Translations under genes and position numbers: made by a program | Notes under the pieces: generated by a model | Told to the model about the DNA's origin: nothing | The model's input: the letters and a program-made list of their open reading frames with translations, nothing else | Databases searched by the model: none | In this document: in pieces, positions 10,596 to 23,500 of the stretch | How positions within the stretch are numbered: position 1 is the stretch's first letter | Layout: every line of letters begins with the position of its first letter | NCBI GenBank assembly: GCA_019828545.1 | Contig: JACVRA010000406.1 | Span: 1-64,000, forward strand | From: Paracamarosporium sp. OC-R06-R3 | Lineage: Eukaryota > Ascomycota > Dothideomycetes > Pleosporales > Didymosphaeriaceae | Direction of reading: 5' to 3' | Length of the DNA: 64,000 nucleotides

Positions 10596-11101
10596 CAGGT
10601 CCGAACCCAGTCTACTAGCATTTAAATCCACAATACCGTCCGTATGCAAACTTCTGTCTTCCACCTCCACCCCGCTAGGCTACATATCTATTTCAACAGA
10701 ACAATACATGTCACGTCAATGCATGTATATGTGCGTGAAGTTTTCAAAACAATCATAGTTCCTGTTCCCCTTCGCTCTTCCACCAGTCACATTTAATTCC
10801 TCGACACGTGCGCAGACCTATTCAACGAACTATGCACTCATGAACCACATGCAAGTACGTAGCATGGAAGTAAGACTAGGGGGAATATATATGTGCAAGT
10901 GTTAGAATCAATTGTTTTCTCCTCGTGTGCTTCTTGGAGCCACTACTGTATCCCGGTGATCTATGCGGATGCATGGTTATGTATGGTACGACAAGGAATC
11001 AAGGACTTGACGTGGACATAGTGACCAACATCTAAGTGCATAAGATCAAAACATTTCATTACATGACCTGGTATGGATCGTAGCGATTTACATATTGGTG
11101 A
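10596..11101. other. Intergenic, nothing recognised
   Basis: AT-rich spacer up to the 3' end of the large gene at 11102. No coding or RNA signal is seen. Confidence 0.5.
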
Positions 11102-14100
11102 TCAAACCCATGCTGGCGCTGGAGACTTGCCCTTCGATCGCGTCGTGCTCCTGGTCCTTGCACTCCTCTGCTTTTCCAAACTTGACCCTTGTACAGGTGA
11201 GCGAGAATCCACATACTGAGACAGTTCCGTAGCGGAAGTTTCTTCGCTCATTAATTGAACAGTTGTGCTTTGATCATAGGAGATATCTCTGCTCTGGGTG
11301 GATTGTGACCCCATCGAAACTTGGAGCATTGATGTACCGCTATGCGGTTGAGTGGGTAGCGAATGAGTGTGGGAATGAGTGTTTTGCATTCCTGACGGTA
11401 TGTTGAGCGCTTTTTCCTGGGGTGTTTTCTTCTGCAAACGATTGGGGACTACACCAAGTAGGATTCCACCTTGAGAAAAGTCGATCGAGGTCGCAACAGC
11501 ACTGGCTGGTGGTGCTTCCTCCGCAATCCGAGCGATTCGAGAGAGTATCTTCTTAAAAAATCCTGGATTCTTCTTCCGCTTGTATTGAATCTCTTCTTTC
11601 TCGTCATGATATGGAATACGCCGTATGCTTTGAACGCGCTGCGTGTGGCAACGACGGTGGCCTTTGTGAGTGCATTTAGCGAAGAGGCTCGGAGGTAGAT
11701 CTATATGTATATCATCCACAATTCTCCAGGATGTTTCCATTTTCACACCCCGGCGTTTGGTAATACGGTCTAGGTCTGTGATTGAGACAGCAAGAACGTC
11801 GCGATCAGGGGGAGAGGTAGAGTTCCAACAACAATTGGAACACAGACCATTAGCGGTTCCAGAGCCATTACTGGGTCCCATGAGCTCACCAAATTCCCTT
11901 CCAAACAACGTTGGAGCATGAATGGCGCGTGCAAGATCTACCCACCCCTCAGCGTCATTCTTCAACGTTGCTATCAAGGGCCATATCGGATCAGTCTTCG
12001 GTGCCAAATCGACGAAATCATATCCTGCTAGCTGCGACCGCGGCGAAATGCGAACCTGATACCCGACGCTGTTCTCTGTCCGTTCATCGGCTTGGTGATC
12101 AACAACGACTTCGAGGAGATGCATGACATCCTCTATAGCATCTTCGACGCGATAGAAATTTTTGTCTTTCATGCTCTTTGCTTCCTCTAGAGTATATATG
12201 GAGCCATCTTTACTGTAGAGAGGCAATTCCCTATTCTTAGCATTGACCAGTGTTTCGTATGCCATCTTTCGTCCTTTGCCTTCTCCTTTTTGTTCGAGAG
12301 CATGCGGCGGGAGAAGTTTCGTAGTACTGTAATCATCTTCTTCCCACTGATGTTAGAGATATGCTCTGACCAAATGCAGCAGAGCACTAAGCCCGTCTAC
12401 TAGCCAAACCTTGCGGACTGCAATATCGTGAAGTATGACCCACTTGTGTCCAAGAGACTGTAGTCTTCCAGCATAGTCACTTAGGTCTGTGACGTGTACA
12501 GGCTTCTCTTGAATACCACTTGCCCAGGTAGTTCCAAAGGTTATGTACTTGCCGCCAGTGATCTGTACTTTTTCAAGTATGTGACGACGGGAGGGTTGTC
12601 GAAGCTTGGATCCAATAATGCTGTAATTTGCACCGATTGTTCCTATATGGCGTGTTAATTGACTATTTCCAGGTACCTTAGTGAGAGCCCTTTACCCGTA
12701 ATAGTAGTGAGTAAATCAGTCCATCCCACAAAATGTCTTGCAAGGTTCAGGTCTTCTAAATCGATGCGAGGCGTCTCTTCATGAGCGACTGGAATACGCT
12801 TATCAGCGTATGATATTCGAGAGTGGTCATTTTTACGAATGAGGTGCCAGTATATGCATCCTTCCCCATAATATGTGGGGAAAAGTAGGGTTGAGAACCC
12901 TTTCACAATCAGGCTGCCACCAAACGGAACTACACGTTTAGCACCTACCAGTGCGGCCATCATATCGAAAGGTATCTCGAGACCCCCTTTTTCAACGCCT
13001 TTGCTAGGTCTCGTGGCAATCGGATACCCTGCCACAATAGAACATTTGCCAAACATGCTGCGCCAACACTGTCCGGATGGATAAGCATCATCCCCTCCAG
13101 GAAGGATGGTGCTTTCATATACCACACGGCAATAGGCTGTACCTACGTGCAATGCTGATAGAGTGCTATGTTCTATCATGGACTGTATGTCTGCATTCAT
13201 TACAAACGTGCCTTGAGGTTTTGCGAAATTGAGCCGCGCGCACGGGGTCCCTTTGCAAGTCAGCAGCGTACTATGTGGAAGAGATGCTACGGCTATATAC
13301 TGTCCAATCAACGTCTTTTTAATTTATATTTTCTTATGGGGTCATCTGCGTGGCATGACTGATTTGACATGGCCGGTAGTGGTAGCTCTTGTCTAATGAC
13401 GGTTGATCGTCCCCAGTTCGCAGTGCCTCCATCAATGGCGAAAGCAGCAATAATGCACAAAAATCATTAGAAGAGTAAGACTCACGTCTGTGTACCTGAT
13501 CTGGAGAATGCACGAGAGCTTCAAGAACTGAAATAAGTTCTACACCTGCGGACCATGTTTGTTCCATATACTCTTTGCAGGGCAATGCCTGTGTCATGTG
13601 TGCATCGCCTGTCAATGTTATGGCCCGACTTATGTAGGATTCTAGACTGCTATCAGCATATTTCTGGTCTTCGAGAAACTTTCCGAGGTTCCAATCTAGC
13701 TCGATCTGCACGGAATAAACCACAGGCTTTCTGTGACGACTAGGTCTCCCAATCTTCGCTGTTTGTTCCAATGATAAACCGGACTCCAAAAGCTCAAATA
13801 GCCACTTTCGGTGTTCTTCCATAGTATTGTATAGTCTATCCTCGTTCCATGACGCCTTCCGAGCTGCAGCTGAAACAAGCCATATATACGCCTGAGATTC
13901 TCGGAGTGATTTGTGCCCCGCGGAAAGATTTATCTCTCTCTGATCTGTCGGCTGCTCTGGGACTTTTGGCGTGTTATCGAGATCCTCTGTTTGATTTATG
14001 GGGCTATTATCTGGCGTATGCTGCTGAGTCCAAGTGATGATGTTATGGGTTTCGCCATAGTATACGTCTTCTCCACTGGTTTCACTACGAAAACTTGATA

Positions 14101-14932
14101 CATCGTCTCCACTTTCAATGTCATCGGAAACGTTACTGTGCCATGCACACAGATCCTTGGCAATTTGTTTGTTTTGTAGATTATGTTCCGTTCATTTGAT
14201 TTTTGGCCGACTTACTTACTTCTGATACTTCCGTACAACGTACATCAAATCTTGATGAGCCTTGGAGGTGCCACCATGCCCCAGCCGGATTGAAAACTCC
14301 TCTAGCATTGTAGGCAACGATGAACTAATCCTAGAGAGATCTACAGAGCATAGGTCTTGCATAAGTTCATTCTTGAAAACATTCACGTAAAGATCTTCTT
14401 CGGACAGCAAGCTCCCTGGGTTGGAGTAAGTATCGTCTTCGGGTTTCTCCGCATCTGTGCTTGTTTGCTTTCTGATATCCATATGTTCTGAAACAGTTTC
14501 AAGGCCAGACAATGTCTGAGCAGCTATGTGAACAATTTCTTGACCTTTGCTCTGCACTTCTCGTAAAGCTTCTGTAGCGCTTGTCGATCTATTACCAAAG
14601 CTATTAGACCATATTGCCGAACGTTGTTCTTCGGAAGAAGAGCAAGAGCTTGCGTCACTGTTGTCGTAAGGATTGTGGATAGGTCTCTGAGATAAAGGAG
14701 ATCGTTTTTCACTCTGTTCTCCGACTCCGGATAGCAACGATTCATCAGTCCAAGACAAGTGTGAAATTCGGGTATTGCTCCTGGAGTCACGAATAGCTGA
14801 TTGAGGATCCTCGGTGGTCATAAAATCATATGTCTTGTCCCCATCGTCCCCCTTGCTTGTGGCAATGGAACTGCGCCCTTTCCCGAATCCGGGTGCCGTG
14901 GGAGTGGCATCAGACACTTGTGGGTCTGTCAT
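11102..14932 (-). CDS. Large uncharacterised fungal-family protein (paralogue A)
   Basis: A multi-exon gene whose pieces follow the order of a large, expanded fungal family of unknown function that I recognise by its blocks. A Ser-rich N-terminus with VVRKYQK lies at 14216-14932. Next comes ELDWNLGKFLEDQ with ITLTGDAHMTQAL and YMEQTW (about 13510-13720). Then come GYPIATRPSKG, GLEIPFDMMAALVGA and KGFSTLLFPT (12655-13311), VWLVDGLSALLHLVRAYL (near 12400), and GYDFVDLAPKTDPIWP with GWVDLARAIHAPTLFGREFGE (11102-12265). The C-terminus is basic and Ser/Thr rich. Exact splice sites are not all resolved; at 14219 a good GTAAGT donor does not keep phase with the next acceptor, so a frameshift or an alternative donor is possible. 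No enzyme motif or transmembrane segment is evident. Role unknown. Confidence 0.65.
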
Positions 14933-15025
14933 TCTTGGGTACTCTTTGGCCTAGCATTCTTGATCAGCCATCCAAGCAAATAAAGATTGATGGGACTGAA
15001 ACCAAAAATAAGGGAGAAAGGTCGT

Positions 15026-17440
15026 TCAAAACGCAAAAGAAAGGAATATCCCTCTAAAATGCAACATAGTGATACTTACTTTAGAAGCTTGTCCTTTCCG
15101 GATGACTGAAGTCAGATTTTGAGGAGACATTCTGAGAATGACCGCACCTTTAGGTGCCGCTATCAGAGGTCTCAGCTGTTGTAAACCGCTGCTTGATTTG
15201 AATTCTGCAATAGAATGAGAATAGTCACAAGGTGTATCCTTATTCCTCTCACACGAGCATCGGTCAACCAGTTTTGATGATGTGGACGAGTGAGCTTGGC
15301 TAGGAAGTGTGGGCAGGGTATAATCGCCAAAGCGCAAAAAATATTCAATCCTCTTGAATACTTTAGTTGTTACGGCGAGATAGTTATGGTGCGAAGGAAC
15401 AGATGTCCAATGCCTGCATGGTACTGGTCCTGTGCCAGCCTGTAATATCTCTCCAAAGTGGGATCCAAAAGCGTGATGACGTTAATGTTTGGTAGGATTG
15501 TAGACCATTCCTGAACATCCATCGGAAAGTCAGATTCCAATAAGCTTAACACGCTATTCTCCATTGCTAAATCGTAGAAATCAAGACCAAATAAGCGCCA
15601 TCCAGCTTGGAAACGCGGGGAATACCAAGAGTGAGAATCCTCATGCACAAGGTCGAAAGCGTGCTCGAGAGTTACCAAATATCCCTCGATAAGGTCTTTT
15701 AATGACCTTTGAGTGGTGTTCACGTCAGAATTGTAGTAGGTGATAGTAGACCCTGAATCTTCCCGTGGTACTTTATTGAGCTCGTCTTTTCTTGATATTG
15801 AGAATGCAGCGTCATTGAACTCCAAATGAGCCATTTTGGCCTGATGCTGGTTTATAGGTTGGTTACCCATATCTGTTGCGAGAATTCTCCAGAGCAGTTT
15901 AGAAGAGGTTAAGTTGTCGTTGTTGACTAGTGTATGGGCATGATTCTTCATGAGCTTGAATTGGACAAGATGAAGCAGTGCGTCAGTGGCACTAAGTAAC
16001 CATCCTCTCTTGTCGAAAACATCCCATAAAATCACGTCTCTATTAGCAAATGCTTCAAGAGCACGTTTCAAATTCCCAATCTATAGGATTGAGGGGTTTC
16101 GACGTCTAACAGTTTTGATTGTCGAAGTATTCACATACTTACCGGCAGAGATAACGGCACTTTCTACCGAAACCGCCGGTAAGGCAGGATTTAAATTGGA
16201 CCGAGTTATCTCATTGTAGTTGATTTTCGTGGAACCTGATGTCATATTAGAAACGTCGACACCAATAAAATTAGGGTGCAAGTGTACCTGCCAAATTCAG
16301 GACATGAGTGGCCCAACCTAGTATGTGACGCTTGGGCTTGAGCGTCTTTGAAGCAGTAAGAGCAAACCAATCAAGTGCTAGATTACTGTGTAGAACAGCG
16401 CTTCCAGTGGAGACAGACTCGAGATGCCATAGAATAGCCTCGTTCGATCTGTGTGTAGGGTAGACGTGATAGTCACATTCTCGACGAGACGAGCTTCTTT
16501 CTTTTTTCTGGAAACGTTTTAATCGAGCAACAAATAGCTGCAATGTGATTTCTAGCCCTTTCAAAGGCTCTGAGAGAGGTCGTATTGGAAACCCTGGAAC
16601 GAGTACAGCACGATCAAAAAGGGGAAGCCAACATTTCCCTGGTGTTCGTGCAATGTCCTCGGACTTTCCTGGAAGGCCTTTCGAAAGGTTTCTGATGGAG
16701 AATATCTGTGCAGACTCCCTCACACCGGTTCGAGCTCCGCCAAGGAGTAGTATTTTAGGCGAAGAAATGGATAGGCACTTGTCGTAATGAGAGCAACGGA
16801 GTGCTGCGCTCAGCCAAGCAAATTGTTCGCCAACTTCAGCCACTTGACTGGGAGTACCTCTTGCTTTGACTACGACCAATGAATCTTGGAAGATGATCTC
16901 AATGTATGTATTAGGTGAATTCTCCCCTACATGTTGTCAGGTTGCTGCATCTGTATAGAAGACCCTACATTCTGACTTACGTGCAACCGCCTGCCCATTA
17001 TGGACAGCATCCTTCAACAATTTTAAAGTATGCAATCCGCTCGTCGGCCAGGTTTGATGCAAATACTCGTGGCATGTTGCTGCTTGAGCCTGAGACAGGC
17101 TCCCAGTAAGACTGAGTGCTTTGTCTAAAGCGACCTCCGGTAGCTCTCCAGGCTGTTGTTCCTCGAGAAATGCCAAGAGATTCCACTCAATGACGTATAC
17201 GGCTGTACAGAGCGATCTGATAGATCCGTAGGCTCGCAGTCGGGATTCCAATGAGCGTCCCACGGCGGACTTCGGCTTGTAGGCTGTGCGCACGCTGCGG
17301 GAAACAAAGCGTGCCATGCTGCGGTCGGAGAAGGATCTGAATTCGGTTCGGGCAATTTGTAAGTAGATATTAAGAGGAGCGAGGCACCTCTGCCTGTTTA
17401 TGCTGGGTGGCGCCCAAGTGGTTACAGTAGGCTGGCGCAT
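15026..17440 (-). CDS. Large uncharacterised fungal-family protein (paralogue B), N-terminus short
   Basis: This is a tandem relative of the downstream gene with the same block order. Blocks include EWNLLAFLEEQQ, SLTGSLSQAQAATCHEYLHQTWP, GEQFAWLSAALRCS, CWLPLFDRAVLVPGFPI with GLEITLQLFVA, SVESAVISAGKYVN, and GWLLSATDALLHLVQ. They lie in order on the minus strand between 17440 and 15370, with a C-terminal exon near 15073-15337. The N-terminal third found in paralogue A (the Ser-rich part and the VRKYQK block) has no counterpart. Only about 390 bp separate its first recognisable block from the amidase stop codon at 17832, so it cannot be present in full. It is either a shortened paralogue or a 5'-truncated gene. 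Identity to paralogue A is low, so the duplication is old. Function unknown. Confidence 0.55.
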
Positions 17441-17831
17441 CCGGTGAAGTCCTCGTCAAAGCTCGACGAATAGACATAAGGTTAGCTTCCCGCATCTCTG
17501 TCGACGAGAGAGAGCCATGCATAGTACTAGACATGATTCGCTGATCGTTTGCCTCTCGTCCCTCCACCATGCGTGATGCATGGGAGCTATTGGACAGCCG
17601 AGCGCCACCGAGAAGTCGTATCTGCAGAGCCTTGCCCAGCCTTCTCTTTCGCCTTGACCGGTCAGTCGCTCCAATTTGGATTGGTCAACCTGGCTATGTC
17701 CATGTTTCTTTAGCATACTAAATGGACAAATTACTCAGAGACACTTTTCAATAATCAATAGTTTCCATGTCAGCGTTGTATCCATTATATCTAGAGTTGA
17801 GGCATCTATTATCTCTGCATGGGAAACTCGG

Positions 17832-19943
17832 CTACACTGTAGAGGCCCCAGCAGATTCCAAGATCCGAGAAACAATCTTCGCAATCGCCCACACTTTCTC
17901 CTCCTCAAACTTCCTCGCTACAATCTGTACCCCTACAGGAGCTCCATCATAAATTTTAGGATCATCTGCATTGTTGGGTAAGTCATTGCATCTCGCCATG
18001 CTAAGCATTACATACAGGCTCGCCAATTCTCTGCGTCAACCTCATTGAGCGGCTCGTAATCAGGATCCGGCAAATCTACGGTTTTGTCGGCCTTTGTGAC
18101 GGGAATCACGGCTGCACTGTAGTCCAGAAGATTTATGGCCTCGGTGTATGCTGGCCTGGTGTTAGTTCATCGAGTCCCAGAACGATGCAGGAAGGCAGTG
18201 TTGTTGTAGTCGACGCACCTGTGTGATAATACTTCCCGGGGATGACGGCAGCATGAGGTGCAACCGGCATTATGACCGCGTCAACGGCCTGACCTGTGTG
18301 TATTCAAATCAGCATCATGAACAGATCACTGATCGGGAACCCGCGTACCATCACTCTCCGATGTGGAATTCCAATAATCCGAGTATAGCGCCTCGTAATC
18401 TCGACCCTCCACTGTCAACTCTTGGTACACCGGCAACGGCAACGGATCTTTGAGTTCGAAAGTTTCTTGCAGTCCCGGCATGAGTGGTTCGCCGGAGAGG
18501 TCGAGCTGTTTGTGAATGTCGTGACCGCCATCAGCTAGGAGGAAGGCTAGCTGTGGGCTCGTCAGCTTGAGACGTTGTGTAGAGGGTATGAGGATTCTAC
18601 ATGTACTCGCTTTGCGGTGCGCTGGTCTGGAGGCTCCCAGTCTACGATCTGTGCCGGATAGCACTTGATTAGTGTTAAAGAACACACGACATGTATTGCA
18701 TTTGCGTTACCTGATGCCCGGTTTTCCTCACAGCGTCAACCACTAGGTTCAATCCTCTAGCAATGGGAGGATGTGGAGTCACAACCTGATCAGACCAGTA
18801 TATGCCCAGCTTGAGTGGTGTTTTCTCGTTAGAATGTCCATGTGCATTGGCCCTGGCAAGCGTTTCATCTGCTAGATCTTGACACCATGGCAGTGGCACT
18901 AAATTGGGATCCCTAGTCCATGGTTGCGTCGACAAGATGGAACTGAACACCAGATGAATAGCATCTAGACTGGTTCCAAGAACACCGACAGTAGAAGCGT
19001 AGGTAGTTTCGCCAGGGATCACGTTAGCCACTTGGCGATATGATAACCGTGTGTGCGTAGGCTTCAGAGCGTATATGCCGTTGAAAGCAGCGGGTATGCG
19101 TACCTATACAAGGTCAGTATGGCAGAAACAGTAGAGAGTGAATGATAAGCTACGCACCGAACCTCCGATGTCTGTGCCCAATCCTACCACACTCCCTCGC
19201 AGGGCTTGCAAAGCGCCTTCGCCTCCAGAAGAGCCACCACAAGACAAGATCTGATTATTAGGATTAAGTGTACGACCAATTATGTTGTTCTCAGTCTCGC
19301 CAAAAAGTAAGGTCTGTGGAAGACTCGTCTTGCAGTATAAGATCGCACCGAGGTCCAGAAGCTCTGTAACAATTTGGCTGTTGACTTTGTGAACAAGATT
19401 CTTGTCTTTGCTCCCCTCATATGTGTCGATCCAGCCGACATAACCCATGGTTGTGTCATTCCCCTCCACATGGAATTGATCTTTTAGACTGATGGGAAGA
19501 CCGTGAAGTGGGCCTATGGTTTTGCCGTGCTTCTGGTAATATGCATCGAGTTGCTCAGCTCGGTCCAGAGCTTGTGAGAAGAATATCTCGTGTAGACAGT
19601 TGTTCTAGAGTCCGTAAGCGCTAGGCACGCAGCTAGACGGGCGTCGGACACTACTCACGATCTGATGCGCGATGGCTGCAGCCTTACAAAACGCTAGTGC
19701 CACTTCCTTAGCTGTGAGAACACCTTCTCGTATGCGCTCTACGATAGTCACTCCGTCTTGGTTCAAGGTGTTTTTCTCTCCAGCCTGAAGATACTGCTGG
19801 ATGAACGGCCCGGTAAGATCTCGCTGCCCCGCTGCCTTTTCGAGGTCTGCCTTTGACAGTCGCCATTCGGACGGAATTTTGGCCAGAGTCGCGCTAGTCT
19901 TCGCCTTCGCCTTCGCTTCCCATGATTCCGATGACACGAGCAT
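17832..19943 (-). CDS. Amidase signature family protein (acetamidase-like)
   Basis: Eight exons close in phase: 19659-19943, 19158-19604, 18711-19103, 18607-18648, 18349-18550, 18219-18293, 18016-18150 and 17832-17965, giving 570 residues, the normal size for fungal amidases. Introns are 50-68 bp. The Ser-cisSer-Lys triad is visible: Lys136 in GLPISLKD, Ser220/221 in CGGSSGGEGAL, and Ser244 in GTDIGGS, which is directly followed by an intron. The C-terminal block YDGAPVGVQIVARKFEEEKV is typical of the family. It should hydrolyse a carbon-nitrogen amide bond to acid and ammonia, probably in the cytosol. Fungal members include acetamidase (amdS), but the substrate cannot be read from sequence. 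It is on the same strand as the two large genes downstream, with no sign of a functional link. Confidence 0.93.
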
Positions 19944-20577
19944 TATTTCAGGATTTTGAGGGAGCGCAACAGTGTGTCGAAGAAATGTGCACTTATAAGG
20001 TGCCTTTATAGGGTGGTGCCGTTCGCTATCTGGTGCGGCTCAACTGGCGAGCCCCGCACCGCATCCAAACTGTGACACTATCTTCACTGCAAATGTGGAA
20101 TACTGCAAATACCACTTCTATCACGTCAACACCAGGGAAGAAGCAACGTAGTATACATTGATGAACGGAAAATGTTCGTTAGGTGCAATTCACCAGACAA
20201 GAAAGATGCGCCCATCGGCGCCACGCATGTCACCAGCTGGCTCTTTGAAGCAAACAATCACGACTTAATAGAATAGAAAAACACAGCACCCTCAACAATT
20301 GAAGAAAGCCTTGCAGTACCCCACAAGATGAAGAATACCGTGAACGCAACAACGACACATTATCAACCAAACAAAACATTAGAATTATCGGTACCCGTCA
20401 TTATCTATTCCCCGATATCAACACGTCAAAGCGGCCGTGACATTTTATATGTATCTTAACCCCAATTCCTTACGCCGAAACCCAGCCCAGTCCAGACCAG
20501 ACCAGAGCGAAGTAGAAACACCCTCAGAGTGCAAAAGCTTTTCCGTCATCTATCCATCATCTACAAAGTGACCGACC
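19944..20577. other. Promoter of the amidase and 3' flank of the homeobox gene
   Basis: The spacer holds the upstream region of the amidase and the 3' UTR of the next minus-strand gene. No further gene or RNA is seen. Confidence 0.55.
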
Positions 20578-23500
20578 TCACGCGCCGGAAACACCACCCA
20601 TACCCAGATCCATATCTAGATCCATATCCATGTTAAACGTCAAATCAGCATCATCCCACGGCAGCATCTGCGAATGATCCGCCGTCGCACCCGTACCGCT
20701 CAGATCCAAGCCGCCGAAGCCCGAAGTAGCAGGGAGATTCGACCCGAAGCCCGCCGTCGTCGCAGCGATGTTGAAATCGGGGCCGGCGGTGCTGAAAGTA
20801 GGGAAGCCGTAGTCGGTGTCGATGGCCTCGCCGGACGCATTGCATGCCAGCTCATTGATGGGCGTCATGTACGATTCGAGGCCTTTGGAAAGAGGCGCGG
20901 AGGTAGTATGGAATTGGCCGTCGTCGCCGATGCAGAAGCCGCCTGCGCCTGTGCCTGCCGAGTCGTCTGTTATTGCGTTCAGGCCCTGGAAATCAGCGAA
21001 GGTGGTCATCGGGAGGTTGGAGGCGCCCGACGTGGTGGCCGACGTGGTGAGACCGGGCATGTACGTAATGGGAACAGACATATCGCCCGCTTTCGCTATC
21101 GCCATACTTCCCGCCAACGTGCACTCGAAGGCGCGCGCACGTGCTACGGGATCGTTGAAGTTGTTGGTGATGCACTGGAAGTTCTTGAGACTGAAACTTG
21201 AGTCGAGCCGTGCGTTGGGTCCTAAGCCTAGATCTTCCAGGACTTCGTGATGCGAGTACTCTGGCGCAATCGCCTGCGGTCGGGTCAGATCCATGCCGTG
21301 TGCTTTTCTGAAGAGGTTGAGCCATTCCGGGTTGTCGGCCGCGGTCTGTTCCCATGGGTCATCCGCATCGTACAAGATGCGTCGGGCCTCGCTTTGAAGC
21401 ATGTCATCCGTAACTGAGCCGGGCCCGTTCTTCTCCATGTGCTCCCTTGCGAAGCGGCCAAGGCGCAAGGTGAGTATCTCCCAGCACGTTGCGTAGGGAT
21501 GAGGAGTATGATTGGGTGATGCTGTTTGAGACGAAGAGTTTTGCGTTGTCCCTGCGCTGGGGGAATTGTCTACCTGGAAGCTGCTTGTCTTTGGTGAGAT
21601 GTCATTTCCGTTGGGCAGCAGGACTTCAAGATCAGGCTGTTCATAATGCAATGCTGGATGCTTCATTGATGATGAGTTCGTAGCGGAGAATGGGAAAGGA
21701 GATTTGCTCTCGTTGGCGATCAGGTACGGTGGCATGGCGTTGGTAACATGTTGGGCGACGTGCGGATCAAGGCCCCTGCATCCCTTCCAGTTCTTCATGG
21801 TTGCACCATTGCGAAATTCCTTCGCAAGGTGTTCAGCACGATCTTGCCATTTCTGGAATGTCTTGCCACAAAAGCCACAGCGGGAGTTAATGGTTTGAGC
21901 TTCCGCTTTCCAAGCCTCCATGCTTGGAGTCATTTTGCAGCCGTGCCTGGTCGTTAGTTAGTATGGTTCACATAGGTCAGGCAAGGATTAGTGTCAAGTA
22001 CTCACATCAAGCGAAGATGCTGCCTAAGATGATCTTTGCGATAGAACGTCCTTGCTTCCATTCCCTTCTCTTCGCATGCACGGTGGTTGTGTGACTCCAA
22101 GTGTGCGTTGCTAGGATTGAGCTCATCGCAGTAGACGCACTTGCGTTGTCCTGACGAAGAGCAGGTGATCACGTCACCCAGTGGTGCGCATATCCACTTT
22201 TCAAGAGACAAGTGAAGAGACTTCTCGTGGCGGGTCCAGTCGTATTTAGATTTAAAGCGGTCGGTGCAGAAGGTGCACTGGAACAAACGCACATCATTCT
22301 CAGCGTCATGCTTTGGCGTACGAGTAGGCATGCGTCGTCGCCTACGCCTTTCCTTTGACTTCAAGCTGCTGAATGAGCCAAGGGAGTGTCGCGAGCTCTG
22401 TGAGAAAGAAGCTGAATTAGACGAGCCGAGAGACCCTGACGACAACATCGTGAGGCCAGTCTCCAAGGAAGTGATGGAGGGGGCGCGGAAAACAGAGAAA
22501 CTGCCAGTGCTGTCATTCGAGTTCTCTTTCCGGTAGCTGCTCGCAGCGCTTCGCTCGGCGTCTTCAGGGAAGTCGAAAGTCTCAACGTTGCGCGCAATAG
22601 CTTGCAGGGGAGCCGGTTCGTTTTCAGGGGGAGAGTGCTTCCATCGCTCGAACGGATCTGTCGCGAGTTAACCCATACACTCTTGCTGTTGAATCACGGT
22701 CGGAGCTGGCACGTGCTGGCTCGGACCATCGAGACGGTATTTGAAAAACCGGCCCTGGTCTGCAAAGGCAGGGTTAGATGGGGTATACGCACTCAAAGAC
22801 TCCCAAGTTCGACCCGGCGGAATGTTCACAGGTTCGGTCACAGGTCTCACACTAGGCGATGAACTTCGCTTCGGTCGTGCCTTGTGCCTTCGCCTGGTGT
22901 TCGCCATCCAATTAGAAATCTGGCTCAGGTTTAAACCAGTTTGCTGAGCCAACGTCTCCTTCTCTTCTTCGGTCGGGTAAGGATGGTCGATATGTGCAAT
23001 CATCCAGTCCTTCAGAATCTTTACGGCAGCACGCGGGAAGCGAACAACAGCAGCACCCTTCTTTGGCACTTTGTCTTCGCTTTCATCGTCTTCGATTGGA
23101 CCTTGGTGACCGAGACAACGCATGGGTTTCTTCCCAGTAAAGCCCCCGAAGGTCCTTTCGCTAACCTCGGCCACACTGTGAAGTGTGTCCAAGGCGGTCC
23201 TCTTCATTTGCATGGGCATCTTTTCGGGGTTGCTGAAGCTGCAGGGACGGAACAGAGCATTACACGGTGAGCATCCAGAAGACTTGCCATTGCCAGCATC
23301 GTAGATGAAGCATTCTAGCGATTTCGATCGGCAATATTCACAAGGATGGGCTGGCTTTTGATATCTCGGAAGCCTAGGAAGGTGAGCACAGGTTGTAGGT
23401 GCAATGAAGACTTGTGAGACTTACCAACTCGAGAAGTCAGTGTTGAACTCTTCTGCGGGTGCGATGTCATCGTGGAGTGTATCTGGAAGTGATATATCCT

